Source of the DNA: Actinoallomurus purpureus
GTDB lineage: Bacteria; Actinomycetota; Actinomycetes; Streptosporangiales; Streptosporangiaceae
Length of the DNA: 64,000 bases
Assembly (NCBI RefSeq): GCF_024055795.1
Contig: NZ_JAMXMY010000006.1
Span: 62,001 to 126,000 of the forward strand
Direction of reading: 5' to 3'
Positions within the stretch are counted from its first letter, which is position 1. Each line of letters starts with the position of its first letter. The notes under the pieces are model-generated. The model ran no database searches and had not been told where the DNA came from. It saw only the letters and a program-made list of their open reading frames with translations. Position numbers and translations under genes: made by a program. Positions 48,939 through 57,309 of this stretch are shown here, piece by piece.

Positions 48939-49303
48939 GTATCGAACTCGACCACATCATCATCCCGGCCCACGACAAGCACGCGTCCGCGACGTTCCTC
49001 GCCGACATCCTCGGCGTGCCGATCGGCGAACCGGCGGGCCCGTTCGTCCCCATCACGGTCAGCAACGGCGTGACCCTCGACTACATGAACTGCAAGGACA
49101 TCCACTCGCACCACTGCGCTTTCCTGGTCAGCGACGAGGAGTTCGACGCGGCCTTCGCGCGTGTCCAGGACGCCGGGGTCACCTACTATGCCGACCCCGG
49201 CCACGCCGAGCCGGGAGAGATCGACCATCGCTGGAATGGGCGCGGGGTGTACTTCAACGACCCCAACGGTCACAACATGGAGATCCTGACGCGCGCCGGC
49301 TGA
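48935..49303 (+). CDS. VOC-family (glyoxalase/bleomycin-resistance-like) protein
   Basis: 122 residues. ELDHIIIPAHDKHASATFLA with a metal-ligand His in the first beta-alpha-beta-beta-beta unit, CAFLVSDEEFDAAFARVQDA in the second, and RGVYFNDPNGHNMEILT with His and Glu ligands. Could be a dioxygenase, isomerase or binding protein. Co-translated with the SnoaL-like gene. Confidence 0.87.
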   Translation: MSIELDHIIIPAHDKHASATFLADILGVPIGEPAGPFVPITVSNGVTLDYMNCKDIHSHHCAFLVSDEEFDAAFARVQDAGVTYYADPGHAEPGEIDHRWNGRGVYFNDPNGHNMEILTRAG

Positions 49304-49569
49304 CCCCCGCCCACAGTACTGTCCGGGAAGATCGAGGTCTTCCAGGTGCTCCCGCCGACCGTGACCCGCACCCGCAGCGAACCGAAGCCGCGACGGGCTC
49401 CGCCGGCCAGGTCACGGATCTCCTCGGAAGCCTCGGTAGGCAGGCTCACGAAGGTCCAAGTGTCGGCGCGCCGGGCATCCCATATCCACAGCTCGGCATC
49501 GAAAACGACCACCACGAGTTCATCGTGACGCTGGGGTCCGACAGTCCCTGGGCGCGCCCACGGGTTCAT
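49270..49569 (-). pseudogene. 3'-truncated DUF1905 domain gene
   Basis: The frame from ATG 49569 contains FDAELWIWDARRADTWTFVS, LPTEASEEIRDLAGGARRGF and GSLRVRVTVGGSTWKTSIFP, the first two-thirds of a DUF1905 domain. It then leaves similarity at FPDS and lacks the usual GGYxLPVKKxVR end. The 3' end overlaps the convergent VOC gene by 34 bases, suggesting the terminus was replaced during rearrangement. Confidence 0.65.
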
Positions 49570-49589
49570 CGCGAGAACCCCAGGCGACC

Positions 49590-49647
49590 TTCCTGGACTG
49601 AGACGCGCGCTGGGGAATCTCCTTGACGGGTGATGGATACGATGGCC
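49590..49647 (+). repeat. Imperfect 58-bp direct repeat, copy B (includes Uma2 3' remnant)
   Basis: Pairs with 46551-46608. Its first 12 bases (TTCCTGGACTGA) encode FLD-stop exactly as at the end of the Uma2 gene, implying a lost Uma2 paralogue whose 3' end remains. Confidence 0.65.
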
Positions 49648-49698
49648 GGAGAAGCTCGTCTTCAGAGCGTTTCCCGAATCGTCCGAAGGTGGGGGTCG

Positions 49699-50172
49699 AT
49701 GGCGTCGTCCGAGCGCGCGGAGCTCATCGCGGAGCTGAGTCACCAGGCCCGGGTGAGCACCATGTGGACGGTGCTGCTGCACAACGCGATCGCCAGCCGG
49801 TCCGGCATCAACGTCACCGACATGCAGTGCATCAACCTGCTGCAGCTGCGCGGCCCGATGACGCCGGGGCAGATCGCCGACGCGATGTTCCTCACCACGG
49901 GTGGTGCGATCACCGCCGTGATCGACCGGCTGGAGAAGGCCGGGATGGTGCGGCGCCGCCGGGACGACAAGGACCGCCGCCGGGTCATCATCGAGGTGCT
50001 CGAGGACGGCCCGATCGTGGAGCTCGGCCGCAGGTTCATGCCCGTGGCGGAGCTCTACGAGAAGATCATGGCGGACTTCGGCGACGACGACCTGCGGACC
50101 ATGATCGCCTACGTCACCCGCAACAACGAGATATCCCCCGAGGTCATCGAGCGCGTGAAACGGCTCGACTGA
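49699..50172 (+). CDS. MarR family transcriptional regulator
   Basis: 157 residues from ATG 49699, preceded by GGTGGGGG; an in-frame GTG at 49630 lies within the direct repeat and is less likely. DNA-binding part: MTPGQIADAMFLTTGGAITA, VIDRLEKAGMVRRRRDDKDR, RRVIIEVLEDG. The N-terminal helix has RVSTMWTVLLHNAIA. Target unknown. Confidence 0.85.
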   Translation: MASSERAELIAELSHQARVSTMWTVLLHNAIASRSGINVTDMQCINLLQLRGPMTPGQIADAMFLTTGGAITAVIDRLEKAGMVRRRRDDKDRRRVIIEVLEDGPIVELGRRFMPVAELYEKIMADFGDDDLRTMIAYVTRNNEISPEVIERVKRLD

Positions 50173-50259
50173 CCACCCATCGCTGGTGATGATCGTCGAG
50201 GATCATCGGTGCCAGAGGACCGAAAACCCTCGGCGCGAGTCCGCCGGTCACCCGTCGGC

Positions 50260-50673
50260 TCATGTCCGGGGCCGGCGTGCGGCGAGTTCCGCGGTGGTGA
50301 GGGTGATCCCGGGCGAGGGGATGACGACGTGGACGGTCTTGCCGTGCTCGGCGTAGGTGACCCATCGGTCGGCGGCGTGCTGATCAACGATGGTCAGTCC
50401 GCGGCCGTGCTCGGCCAGCAGGCCGCCCTGGTCAGGTGCGGGCATGGGCCGGTGATCGGGGTCGGTGACGGCCAGGTGCACGTAGCGGGTGGTGGCCAGC
50501 AGTTCGATTCCGATCGGATAGGTGTCGTCCGGCCAGGTGCGCAGGGCAGTGGCGGTGCGGATGGCGTTGGTAACGAGCTCGCTGACGATCAGGGCGACTT
50601 CGTAGGCGTCGAACGGGTATCCGAACACCGCCGTACTGGCGAAGCTGCGGGCCTTGGCGACATGCCTATTCAC
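50260..50673 (-). CDS. ATP-binding regulatory protein (HATPase_c_2)
   Basis: 137 residues from GTG 50673; a longer frame to 50763 exists but would cover the opposing DUF397 gene. N-box ALIVSELVTNAIRTA (about 25-39), VHLAVTDPDHRP (G1 Asp) and HGRGLTIVDQHAADRWV (G2). Anti-sigma-kinase-like. Its start overlaps the start of the plus-strand DUF397 microprotein by 12 bases, an unusual head-to-head overlap. Confidence 0.82.
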   Translation of the reverse strand: MNRHVAKARSFASTAVFGYPFDAYEVALIVSELVTNAIRTATALRTWPDDTYPIGIELLATTRYVHLAVTDPDHRPMPAPDQGGLLAEHGRGLTIVDQHAADRWVTYAEHGKTVHVVIPSPGITLTTAELAARRPRT

Positions 50674-50769
50674 GAGCAGAAGAACTCGCCGACCTGGGTG
50701 AAGAGCAGCCGGAGTGCCAATCAAGGGGCCTGTGTCGAAGTAGCGAGCGTGCCGCCGACGCACAAATAG
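50662..50769 (+). CDS. Minimal DUF397 microprotein
   Basis: 35 codons. SPTWVKSSRSANQGACVEVA is the DUF397 signature; the protein stops a few residues later, lacking the second half of the domain as at 18494 and 18580. No ribosome binding site is obvious. Opposite strand to the HATPase gene. Confidence 0.55.
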   Translation: MPIHEQKNSPTWVKSSRSANQGACVEVASVPPTHK

Positions 50770-50823
50770 GCGTTCCTGTTCCCGGTCCGCAGCTTCTCCT
50801 GGTCCTACGGACCGCCGGGTGAG

Positions 50824-51714
50824 TCAGCCGCCCGCCGAGGGCTGAACGCCCACGCCGGTGCTCTCGGTCAGCGCGTCGAGGAGGGCGGTGGTGGCAGGAG
50901 GCTCGGGTGGCTCGCCGTACGTCGCGGCAAGGACGTATCGGGTCGAGCCTGGCAGCGCGATGGTGCGTACGGCCGGGTTGCGGGCTGCCTCCAGCGCCAG
51001 TGCCGGCAGCGCTGTCACGCCGAGGCCGGCCGCGACGAGTGCCTGGACGGCGACGAAGTCGTCCGTGATGAAGGAGACTCGTGGGCTGAACCCGGCCTGC
51101 TCGCACATTTCCAGCAGGTGGCGGCGGCAGCGGTCGCAGCCGGCGATCCATTCCGCGTCCGCGTACGCCGCCAGGTCGGGCCCGGCCTCCTCCGCCGTGA
51201 CCAGGTGGCTCGGCTCGTCCAGCAGCCGCCGGGTGCGGATGTCGTCCTCCTCGGCGCCGGGGTCGTACCGGAAGATCACCGCCACGTCGACGTAGCCCGC
51301 GCGGAGCATGCGGACGGCCTCGGGCGGCTCGGCCTCGGTGAGGCTCACGCGCAGGCCGGGATGGCGCTCCGCCAGGAGTGACGCGGCCCGGGGCACGAAC
51401 GTGCCCAGCGCCGATGGGAAGGCGGCCAGGCGTACCCGGCCCTGGGTGAGCCCGAGGTGGGCAGACAGCTCGTTCTCGGCAGCGTCGAGCCGGCCGAGGA
51501 TCTCCGCGCCTCGCTCGGCGAGCGTGCGGCCCGCGTCGGTGAGGCGGATGCCGCGCCCGGCGCGCTGCACGAGCTTGGCGCCGGTCTCGGCCTCCAGCCG
51601 GGCGAGGTGATGACTGACCGACGGCTGCGAGTAGTGCAGCTCCTTCGCGGCGGCCGTCACCGAGCCCGTACGGGCGACCGCGACGAGCACGCGAAGGCGG
51701 GATACGTCCAGCAT
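50824..51714 (-). CDS. LysR family transcriptional regulator
   Basis: 296 residues from ATG 51714 (MLDVSRLRVLVAVARTGSVT). HTH AAKELHYSQPSVSHHLARLE (about 22-41). The effector domain includes RVRLAAFPSALGTFVPRA and FITDDFVAVQALVAAGLGVT; a Cys cluster (CDRCRRHLLEMC) in its second half could be redox or metal sensitive. Divergent from the cysteine-dioxygenase-like gene with an 18-bp inverted repeat between, so regulation of that gene is likely. Confidence 0.9.
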   Translation of the reverse strand: MLDVSRLRVLVAVARTGSVTAAAKELHYSQPSVSHHLARLEAETGAKLVQRAGRGIRLTDAGRTLAERGAEILGRLDAAENELSAHLGLTQGRVRLAAFPSALGTFVPRAASLLAERHPGLRVSLTEAEPPEAVRMLRAGYVDVAVIFRYDPGAEEDDIRTRRLLDEPSHLVTAEEAGPDLAAYADAEWIAGCDRCRRHLLEMCEQAGFSPRVSFITDDFVAVQALVAAGLGVTALPALALEAARNPAVRTIALPGSTRYVLAATYGEPPEPPATTALLDALTESTGVGVQPSAGG

Positions 51715-51729
51715 GAGGCCAATATATCG

Positions 51730-51747
51730 ATGTCTTCTATGAGACAT
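51730..51747. promoter_or_regulatory. LysR-type inverted repeat
   Basis: ATGTCT-TCTATG-AGACAT, perfect 6-bp arms containing T-N11-A, 16 bases upstream of the LysR start and 69 before the dioxygenase-like start. Confidence 0.6.
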
Positions 51748-51815
51748 GTCGACGATTGGCATTGGACCGATGAGTGACCCGCCCGGCACTCTGGAGGGGA
51801 CGAAGGAGGTTGGCC

Positions 51816-52352
51816 ATGACACTCGTGCTCGGGACCGTACGCCCTGGTCTGGACGATCTGGTGACGGGAGTGCGCTCCGTCGTCGACCTGCGGGCGGACT
51901 GGCGGGAGACCGCGAGGCGCGTCGCGGCCGAGCTGCGTCGGCACATGCCCACTCCGGACATGCTGACCGCCGAGGAGCGGATCGGTGACCCTGACCGGTA
52001 CGTCAGCCACACGCTCTACGTCGAGCCCGGCGGCATGTTCTCCCTGGTGGGGCTCGTGTGGCGGCCCGGACAGGTCACGCCGATCCACGACCACGTCACC
52101 TGGTGCGTCTTCGGCGTGCTGCAGGGCGTGGAGCACGAGGAGCTGTACGTCGAGCGCGGCGACCACCTCGTCCAGGTGGGTGTCAACGACAACCACGTCG
52201 GCGAGGTCAGCGGCTTCGCGCCGCCCGGTGACATCCACCGGGTGCGGAACTCGGGCGACGGCACCGCGATCTCCCTGCACATCTACGGCACGGACATCTC
52301 CCGCGTCGACTCCAGCGTGCGGCGCTGTTACGACCTGCCCGTACGAGACTGA
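51816..52352 (+). CDS. Cysteine dioxygenase-like cupin
   Basis: 178 residues, ATG 51816 with AAGGAGG upstream. Cupin iron site TPIHDHVTWCVFGVLQG (HxH at about 91 and 93, with a nearby Cys) and FAPPGDIHRVRN supplying the third His. Family oxidises a thiol such as cysteine or 3-mercaptopropionate to the sulfinate. The divergent LysR with a Cys-rich effector domain fits sulfur-compound control. Exact thiol substrate undetermined. Confidence 0.85.
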   Translation: MTLVLGTVRPGLDDLVTGVRSVVDLRADWRETARRVAAELRRHMPTPDMLTAEERIGDPDRYVSHTLYVEPGGMFSLVGLVWRPGQVTPIHDHVTWCVFGVLQGVEHEELYVERGDHLVQVGVNDNHVGEVSGFAPPGDIHRVRNSGDGTAISLHIYGTDISRVDSSVRRCYDLPVRD

Positions 52353-52374
52353 CGCGGGGCGCCGGTGATCCCTG

Positions 52375-53475
52375 TCAGGTGAGCCGCACGACATCGGTCG
52401 ATTCGGTCAGTTCTTCGAGGACGTCGGGGAGCGGCTCGACGCCGAGGCCCGGGCCGTCCGGGACGCGCATCAGCCCGTCCTCCAGCAGGAACGGCTCGGT
52501 CACGTCGCGCGTGTAGTACCGGTTCGACGCGGAGACGTCGCCCGGCAGCGTGCACCCCGGCAGGGCCGCGAACGCCAGGTTGGCGGCGCGGCCCAGCCCG
52601 GTCTCGAGCATTCCGCCGCACCAGACGGGAACGCCGTGCGCCGCGCACACATCGTGGATCCGCCGGGCCTCCAGGTAGCCGCCGACGCGGCCGGCCTTCA
52701 CGTTGACGATCGAGCAGGCGCCCAGCGTGATGGCGTCGGCCGCGGACCGTGCGGAGACGATCGACTCGTCGAGGCAGATCGGTGTCGTCAGGGCCTCCGC
52801 GAGGTGCGCGTGCCCGAGCAGGTCCTCCTCCGGAAGCGGCTGTTCGATCAGCAGCAGGTCGAAGGGGTCCAGCGCCGCGAGGTGCCGCAGGTCCGTCCGC
52901 GTGTAGGCGGTATTGGCGTCGACCTGCAGCGGGACGTCCCCGAACCTTTCCCGCACCGCCCGTACCGGTTCGAGGTCCCACCCTGGTTCGATCTTCAGCT
53001 TGATCCGGGCGTACCCCTGCCGCAGGTAGGCGTCCACGGCGTCCAGCAGTTCGGGGATCGAGTCCATGATCCCGACGGACACCCCGGCCGGCACACGCGT
53101 CCGCGTCGCCCCCAGGTACGCCGCGTACGACATCCCCGAGGCGCGCAGCTCGGCGTCCAGCACCGCCATCTCCACGGCGGCCTTCGCCATCGGGTGCCCC
53201 CGCACCGGGGCGAATGCCGCACCGAGTCCGCGGGCGGTGACGTCATCAGGCAGCCGGGGGAGCAGGAAGTCCCGGATGACCTGCTCGGCCCCGTTCACGT
53301 ACTCGGCGGAGTAAAGGGGGTCGGCGGACGCGACGCACTCGCCCCAGCCCTCCGCCTCGTCGCCGAACACCCGGACGAGCAGGACCTCTCGGTCGACGTC
53401 CGTCCCGAAGGACGTGCGGAACGGCGCCACCAGAGGCATGCGGATCCGCCGCAACTCCACTCCGGCGAGCTTCAT
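52375..53475 (-). CDS. N-acylamino acid racemase / o-succinylbenzoate synthase family (enolase superfamily)
   Basis: 366 residues, ATG 53475 overlapping the GNAT stop. Catalytic pattern: second-shell KLKIEPG (Lys acid/base), VDANTAY (metal Asp), LIEQPLPEE (metal Glu), LDESIVSARS (metal Asp) and NVKAGRVGG (second catalytic Lys). No menaquinone genes adjoin; instead it is coupled to a GNAT acyltransferase, the arrangement known for N-succinylamino acid racemases that convert D- to L-amino acids. OSBS activity may coexist. Confidence 0.87.
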   Translation of the reverse strand: MKLAGVELRRIRMPLVAPFRTSFGTDVDREVLLVRVFGDEAEGWGECVASADPLYSAEYVNGAEQVIRDFLLPRLPDDVTARGLGAAFAPVRGHPMAKAAVEMAVLDAELRASGMSYAAYLGATRTRVPAGVSVGIMDSIPELLDAVDAYLRQGYARIKLKIEPGWDLEPVRAVRERFGDVPLQVDANTAYTRTDLRHLAALDPFDLLLIEQPLPEEDLLGHAHLAEALTTPICLDESIVSARSAADAITLGACSIVNVKAGRVGGYLEARRIHDVCAAHGVPVWCGGMLETGLGRAANLAFAALPGCTLPGDVSASNRYYTRDVTEPFLLEDGLMRVPDGPGLGVEPLPDVLEELTESTDVVRLT

Positions 53476-54257
53476 CGAGGGCCCTCCAGGAGGTAGTAAC
53501 CGGTGAGGGTGAAGCCGGTGACACGATAACCGGCGGCGAGCGCGCCGCCCAGCGCGTCGCGCTGGGCCTGACGCCACTCCCGGGCGGCGTCCGGGTAGCA
53601 GGCCCGCATGGTGGTGATGTCGGCGGGCGTTCCGACCGCCACCGTGAGGGCGCCGGCCGGGTCGTGTCGCTCGGGGCGGCCCATCGAGTCCTCGTCCAGC
53701 GTGATCGCGGTGTCCTCGCCGGGCTCCGGCGTCACCGGGGTGCCCGCGACGGCCGCCGTCACCTCCGGGCTGTCGAGCGGCCAGGTCACGAGGAGACGGT
53801 CACTGGGATCGCCCATGTTCAGCTCGTCGGGCATCTCACCGTAGAAGTCCTCGAGGTACCTAACGGCGTGGGCCGCCAGTTTGGCCAGGTTGAAGTGGGC
53901 GTTGCGCCGAGCCAGCGGGTCGAAGGTCCAACTGATCGTCCTGACGCCCCGGGCCAGCGCCCACTCGCGCTGGTGCACCTTGATCGCGAACCCGACGCCC
54001 CGGCCCTGGACGGCGACGCCGGTGACGTGGGAGTGCAGACCGCCGTCCGCCGTCGGGAAGGCCGCGCATGCGCCGATCATGGTGTTGCCGTCGAAGGCCC
54101 CGGACACGTAGCCGCCGATGTGGCGGGTCACCTGCAGCATCTCGTACGGCATCGGGTCGGTCGGCCGCCAGATCTCGGCGAGCAGCGCCGAAGCGGTGAA
54201 GAGCTCCGTCGCGGCCGTCAGCTCGCGTACGTCCATATACCGATCGTGACGTCTCAT
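53472..54257 (-). CDS. GNAT-family acyltransferase, partner of the racemase
   Basis: 261 residues from ATG 54257; ATG 54236 (MDVRELTAATELF) is an alternative. The acetyl-CoA site is HVTGVAVQGRGVGFAIKVHQREWA (GxGxG/A equivalent), followed by ISWTFDPLARRNAHFNLAKL, a motif shared by the succinyltransferases found with N-succinylamino acid racemases. It would acylate D-amino acids before racemisation. Coupled by a 4-base overlap. Confidence 0.83.
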   Translation of the reverse strand: MRRHDRYMDVRELTAATELFTASALLAEIWRPTDPMPYEMLQVTRHIGGYVSGAFDGNTMIGACAAFPTADGGLHSHVTGVAVQGRGVGFAIKVHQREWALARGVRTISWTFDPLARRNAHFNLAKLAAHAVRYLEDFYGEMPDELNMGDPSDRLLVTWPLDSPEVTAAVAGTPVTPEPGEDTAITLDEDSMGRPERHDPAGALTVAVGTPADITTMRACYPDAAREWRQAQRDALGGALAAGYRVTGFTLTGYYLLEGPR

Positions 54258-54285
54258 CGATACCGTGGGCGCACCGGGGTCCGGG

Positions 54286-55383
54286 TCAGGGGATGACCGG
54301 CAGCGGGTTCCCGGTCTTGGACGTGGACGGAGACGGGGCGGGGGTCTTGGTGCCCTTCGGCGTACCGCCGGACGTTCCCTTCCCGGTCCGCCGCTTCGTG
54401 GTCGGCTGTGCGGCGTCGTTCCGCGTGCTCGGCGGCGCGATGGAGACGGGCAGGGGAATGAGGTTCTGGATGTAGACGTCGAACCACCGGCCGCTGCCGG
54501 TCAGGTCGGCGGTCTCGTTCCCGAACGGGCCCATCGCCTGCAGGGCCTTCTCCAGGTTGCCCTGGTTCCGCTGCAGGATCTGTACGACCCGGTGCAGGTT
54601 CTGCAGCGTGGGGCCGAGGGTCGCCTGGTTCTCGTTGATCGTCGCGGTGATCTGCTGGGACAGAGAGACGGTGCCGGTCAGCAGCTGGTCGATCACCGTC
54701 CGCCGGTCGTTGATCTCCTGCAGCAGCAGGCCGCCGTTCTGGACCAGCACGGCGAGGTCGCCGCTGCGGGAGGCCAGCAGTGAGGTGACATTGCTGGAGT
54801 GCTTCAGGAGCTGGTTCAGCTCGTCATCGCGGGAGGACACCGCCCGGGAGATCTTCTGCAGGCCCGCAAGGGTCCGCCGGACGTTCTCCGGGGAGCCCTC
54901 CATGGTCTGCGTCAGGGTGTCCATCGCCTTGGCCAGCTGCTTGGTGTCGATCTGACCGAGTTGCGCGCTCGCGTCCTGGAGGGCGGGAACCACCTCGTAC
55001 GGTGCCGTGGTGCGCGAGAGCGGGATCTCGTGGTCCGTCGGCTGCCGCCCGGGACCCTTCGGGTCGAGGGAGAGGAAGTGGGAGCCGAGCAGCGTCTTGA
55101 TCTTGATCTGTGCCCGGGTCTGCGTCCCGAAGTGCGCGCTGGCGGTGAACTTCACCTTCACATGGTCGCCGTCGAGGTCGACGCTGCTGACCTTGCCGAC
55201 CTTCACGCCGGCGATCCGGACCTCTTCCCCGGGCTTCAGCCCGGCCGCCTCGCTGAACGCCGCGGAGTACGTCGTGCCACCGGCGAAGTGCTGCAGGTTG
55301 AACGCGAGCAGTGTGGCCAGGCCGGCGGTCGCCAGGCCGGCGATGCCGATCGGCAGCGGGTTGCGCTCCCGGAATGGACGCAT
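54286..55383 (-). CDS. Orphan MCE (mammalian cell entry/MlaD) family protein
   Basis: 365 residues. N-terminal membrane anchor (IGIAGLATAGLATLLAFNL, about 12-30), MlaD domain (AGLKPGEEVRIAGVKVGKVS, KTLLGSHFLSLDPKGPG), a long coiled-coil helical region (about 140-300) and a Pro/Thr-rich tail. MCE proteins form periplasm-spanning lipid channels and are normally encoded as six genes with two yrbE permeases, none of which is here. It lies just downstream of steroid-type aldolase genes, so uptake of a lipidic substrate is plausible. Confidence 0.88.
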   Translation of the reverse strand: MRPFRERNPLPIGIAGLATAGLATLLAFNLQHFAGGTTYSAAFSEAAGLKPGEEVRIAGVKVGKVSSVDLDGDHVKVKFTASAHFGTQTRAQIKIKTLLGSHFLSLDPKGPGRQPTDHEIPLSRTTAPYEVVPALQDASAQLGQIDTKQLAKAMDTLTQTMEGSPENVRRTLAGLQKISRAVSSRDDELNQLLKHSSNVTSLLASRSGDLAVLVQNGGLLLQEINDRRTVIDQLLTGTVSLSQQITATINENQATLGPTLQNLHRVVQILQRNQGNLEKALQAMGPFGNETADLTGSGRWFDVYIQNLIPLPVSIAPPSTRNDAAQPTTKRRTGKGTSGGTPKGTKTPAPSPSTSKTGNPLPVIP

Positions 55384-55611
55384 CAGCGCGGCACCTCGCG
55401 TCGAATCTCGGCGGACTGGGCGCGCGGTCAGGGCCCGGCGTCCACGCGGGAACGCGTGTGACGGGCAGAGAACCCTGGCGCGTCAGTGAAAGGTACTGAC
55501 GCGTAGCGTGGCCGACAAGAACCCACTGTGCTCGATCCACCGCATACCTGCGCACAACGCCGCGTCCGCCCAGGTCAGCAATGCCTTACTAGCGGCGCCG
55601 AGTGACGTAAC

Positions 55612-56808
55612 TCACGTTCGGGCGATGATCGCCGATCCGTGCCCGAACAGACCCTGGTTCACGGCGATGCCCGCTCGTGCCCCCTCCACCTGGCGTTTTC
55701 CCGCCTGCCCGCGCAGCTGCCAGGTCAGCTCGCAGACCTGGGCGATCGCCTGCGCGGGGATCGCCTCACCGAAACAGGCCAGCCCGCCGCTCGGGTTCAC
55801 CGGAATCCGGCCGCCGAGCGCGGTCACGCCGTCGCGCAGCAGCCCCTCCGCCTCACCGGGCTTGCACAGGCCGATGTCCTCGTACCAGTCCAGCTCCAGC
55901 GCCGTGGACAGGTCGTACACCTCGGCGAGTGACAGATCCTCCGGTCCCAGCCCCGCCTCCTCGTACGCCGCCGCCGCGTTCGCCGCCCGGAACGGCCGCT
56001 CGGGCGGATCGACCGCCACGCTGGAGTCGGTCGCGAAGTTCGGCAGTTCGAGGGCGGTGTTCGGGAAGGTCGGAGTGGCCGTCGCGATCGCGCCGATGCG
56101 CACGGGAGCCCGGTGGCCGCGCCTCCTCGCGTACTCGACGCTGGACAGGACGACCGCGGCGCCCCCGTCGCTGGTGGCGCAGATGTCCAGCAGCCGCAGC
56201 GGATCGGCGACCACCGGCGACCCGGCGACGTCGGCCGCCGTGACCTCCTTCCGGTACCGCGCGTACGGGTTGTGCCGGCCGTGGCGGGCGTTCTTGATCT
56301 TCACGGCGGTGAAGTCGTCCCGGGTGGCGCCGTAGGTCGCCATGCGCCGCCGCGCGTACAGCGCGAAGTACACCGGATTGGTCGCGCCCAGCACCCGGAA
56401 CCGCAGCCAGTCCGGGTCGTCGGGCCGGTCGCCGCCGACGGGGGCGAAGAACCCCTTGGGGGCGGCGTCGGCGCCGACCACCAGCGCGACGTCCACGAGA
56501 CCCGCGAGGATCTGGGCCCGCGCCGTGCTCATCGCCTGCGCGCCCGAGGCGCACGCCGCGTAGCAGCTCGACACGCGCGCGCCCGACCAGCCCAGCGCCT
56601 GGGCGAACGTCGCCCCCGCGATGAACCCCGGGTAGCCGTTGCGGATCGTGTCGGCGCCCGCGACGTAGTCGATGTCCGTCCAGGCGAGCCCGGCGTCCTT
56701 CAGCGCGTCGCGCGCCGCCGCCAGGCCGTACTCCACGAAGTTCCGCCCCCACTTGCCCCACGGGTGCATGCCCGCGCCGAGGACGGCGACCTCTCCGCCG
56801 GTGTTCAT
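55612..56808 (-). CDS. Ltp2-like thiolase-fold acyl-CoA aldolase (lipid-transfer protein)
   Basis: 398 residues; ATG 56808 overlaps the DUF35 stop. Features: VAVLGAGMHPWGKWG, SSCYAACASGAQAMSTARAQ (Cys retained), SLAEVYDLSTALELDWYED (Tyr-rich active-site stretch), PVNPSGGLACFGEAIPAQA and the C-terminal GIAVNQGLFGHGSAIIA. This matches the Ltp2/SCP-x-like group that, with a DUF35 partner, cleaves beta-hydroxyacyl-CoA by retro-aldol reaction at the end of steroid side-chain degradation. A KstR-like operator lies upstream of the pair. Substrate is inferred. Confidence 0.85.
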   Translation of the reverse strand: MNTGGEVAVLGAGMHPWGKWGRNFVEYGLAAARDALKDAGLAWTDIDYVAGADTIRNGYPGFIAGATFAQALGWSGARVSSCYAACASGAQAMSTARAQILAGLVDVALVVGADAAPKGFFAPVGGDRPDDPDWLRFRVLGATNPVYFALYARRRMATYGATRDDFTAVKIKNARHGRHNPYARYRKEVTAADVAGSPVVADPLRLLDICATSDGGAAVVLSSVEYARRRGHRAPVRIGAIATATPTFPNTALELPNFATDSSVAVDPPERPFRAANAAAAYEEAGLGPEDLSLAEVYDLSTALELDWYEDIGLCKPGEAEGLLRDGVTALGGRIPVNPSGGLACFGEAIPAQAIAQVCELTWQLRGQAGKRQVEGARAGIAVNQGLFGHGSAIIART

Positions 56809-57272
56809 TCGCCCTCCTCGCTCACCGGGCGCCACTTCCAGACGAGGTGACCGGGATCGAGCTCCTCGACGACGAGCTCGACCTCCATGCCGACGGCCAG
56901 GTCGTCGATGCCCACGCCGCGTACCACCTGGCCCAGGACGACGATGCGCTCGGCCGCCAGCTCGACGGCGGCGATGGCGTACGGCTCGAAGTCCTCGCCC
57001 GAGACGTACGGCGGCGGGGGCCGGTAGCGCGCGTCGGCGTACGACCAGATCCGGCCGCGGTCGGACAACGGGGTCGTGACCAGCTCGTCGCCGTCGCAGG
57101 CGGGATTGCGGCACGTCAGGGTCTGTGGCGGGAAGTAGACGGTCCCGCAGGCGGTGCAGCGGGTCCCGGTCAGCCGCGGCGGGTCGACGGTGAACCAGCC
57201 GTCGACCACGCTGACCGGCCCCGGACCGGCTTTGGCCGTCGCGGGTTCGTCCCCGGGTCGGTTCTGCGCCAC
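56805..57272 (-). CDS. DUF35 OB-fold partner protein (ChsH2-C-like)
   Basis: 155 residues. Zinc ribbon CTACGTVYFPP ... CRNPAC with all four Cys, then an OB fold (GRIWSYADARYRPPPP, AIAAVELAAERIVVLGQVV). Binds the adjacent Ltp2-like aldolase by family precedent. Its promoter region (57273-57354) carries an exact KstR-like element 38 bases upstream. Confidence 0.88.
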   Translation of the reverse strand: MAQNRPGDEPATAKAGPGPVSVVDGWFTVDPPRLTGTRCTACGTVYFPPQTLTCRNPACDGDELVTTPLSDRGRIWSYADARYRPPPPYVSGEDFEPYAIAAVELAAERIVVLGQVVRGVGIDDLAVGMEVELVVEELDPGHLVWKWRPVSEEGE

Positions 57273-57309
57273 CGGCGACCTCCTAGTTGACCAAGCGCCC
57301 GCTCAAATC

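Noticed and set aside
49630-49698. N-terminal extension of the second MarR gene from GTG 49630
   Set aside because: The start lies within the direct repeat with no ribosome binding site, while ATG 49699 has a good one and matches MarR length.
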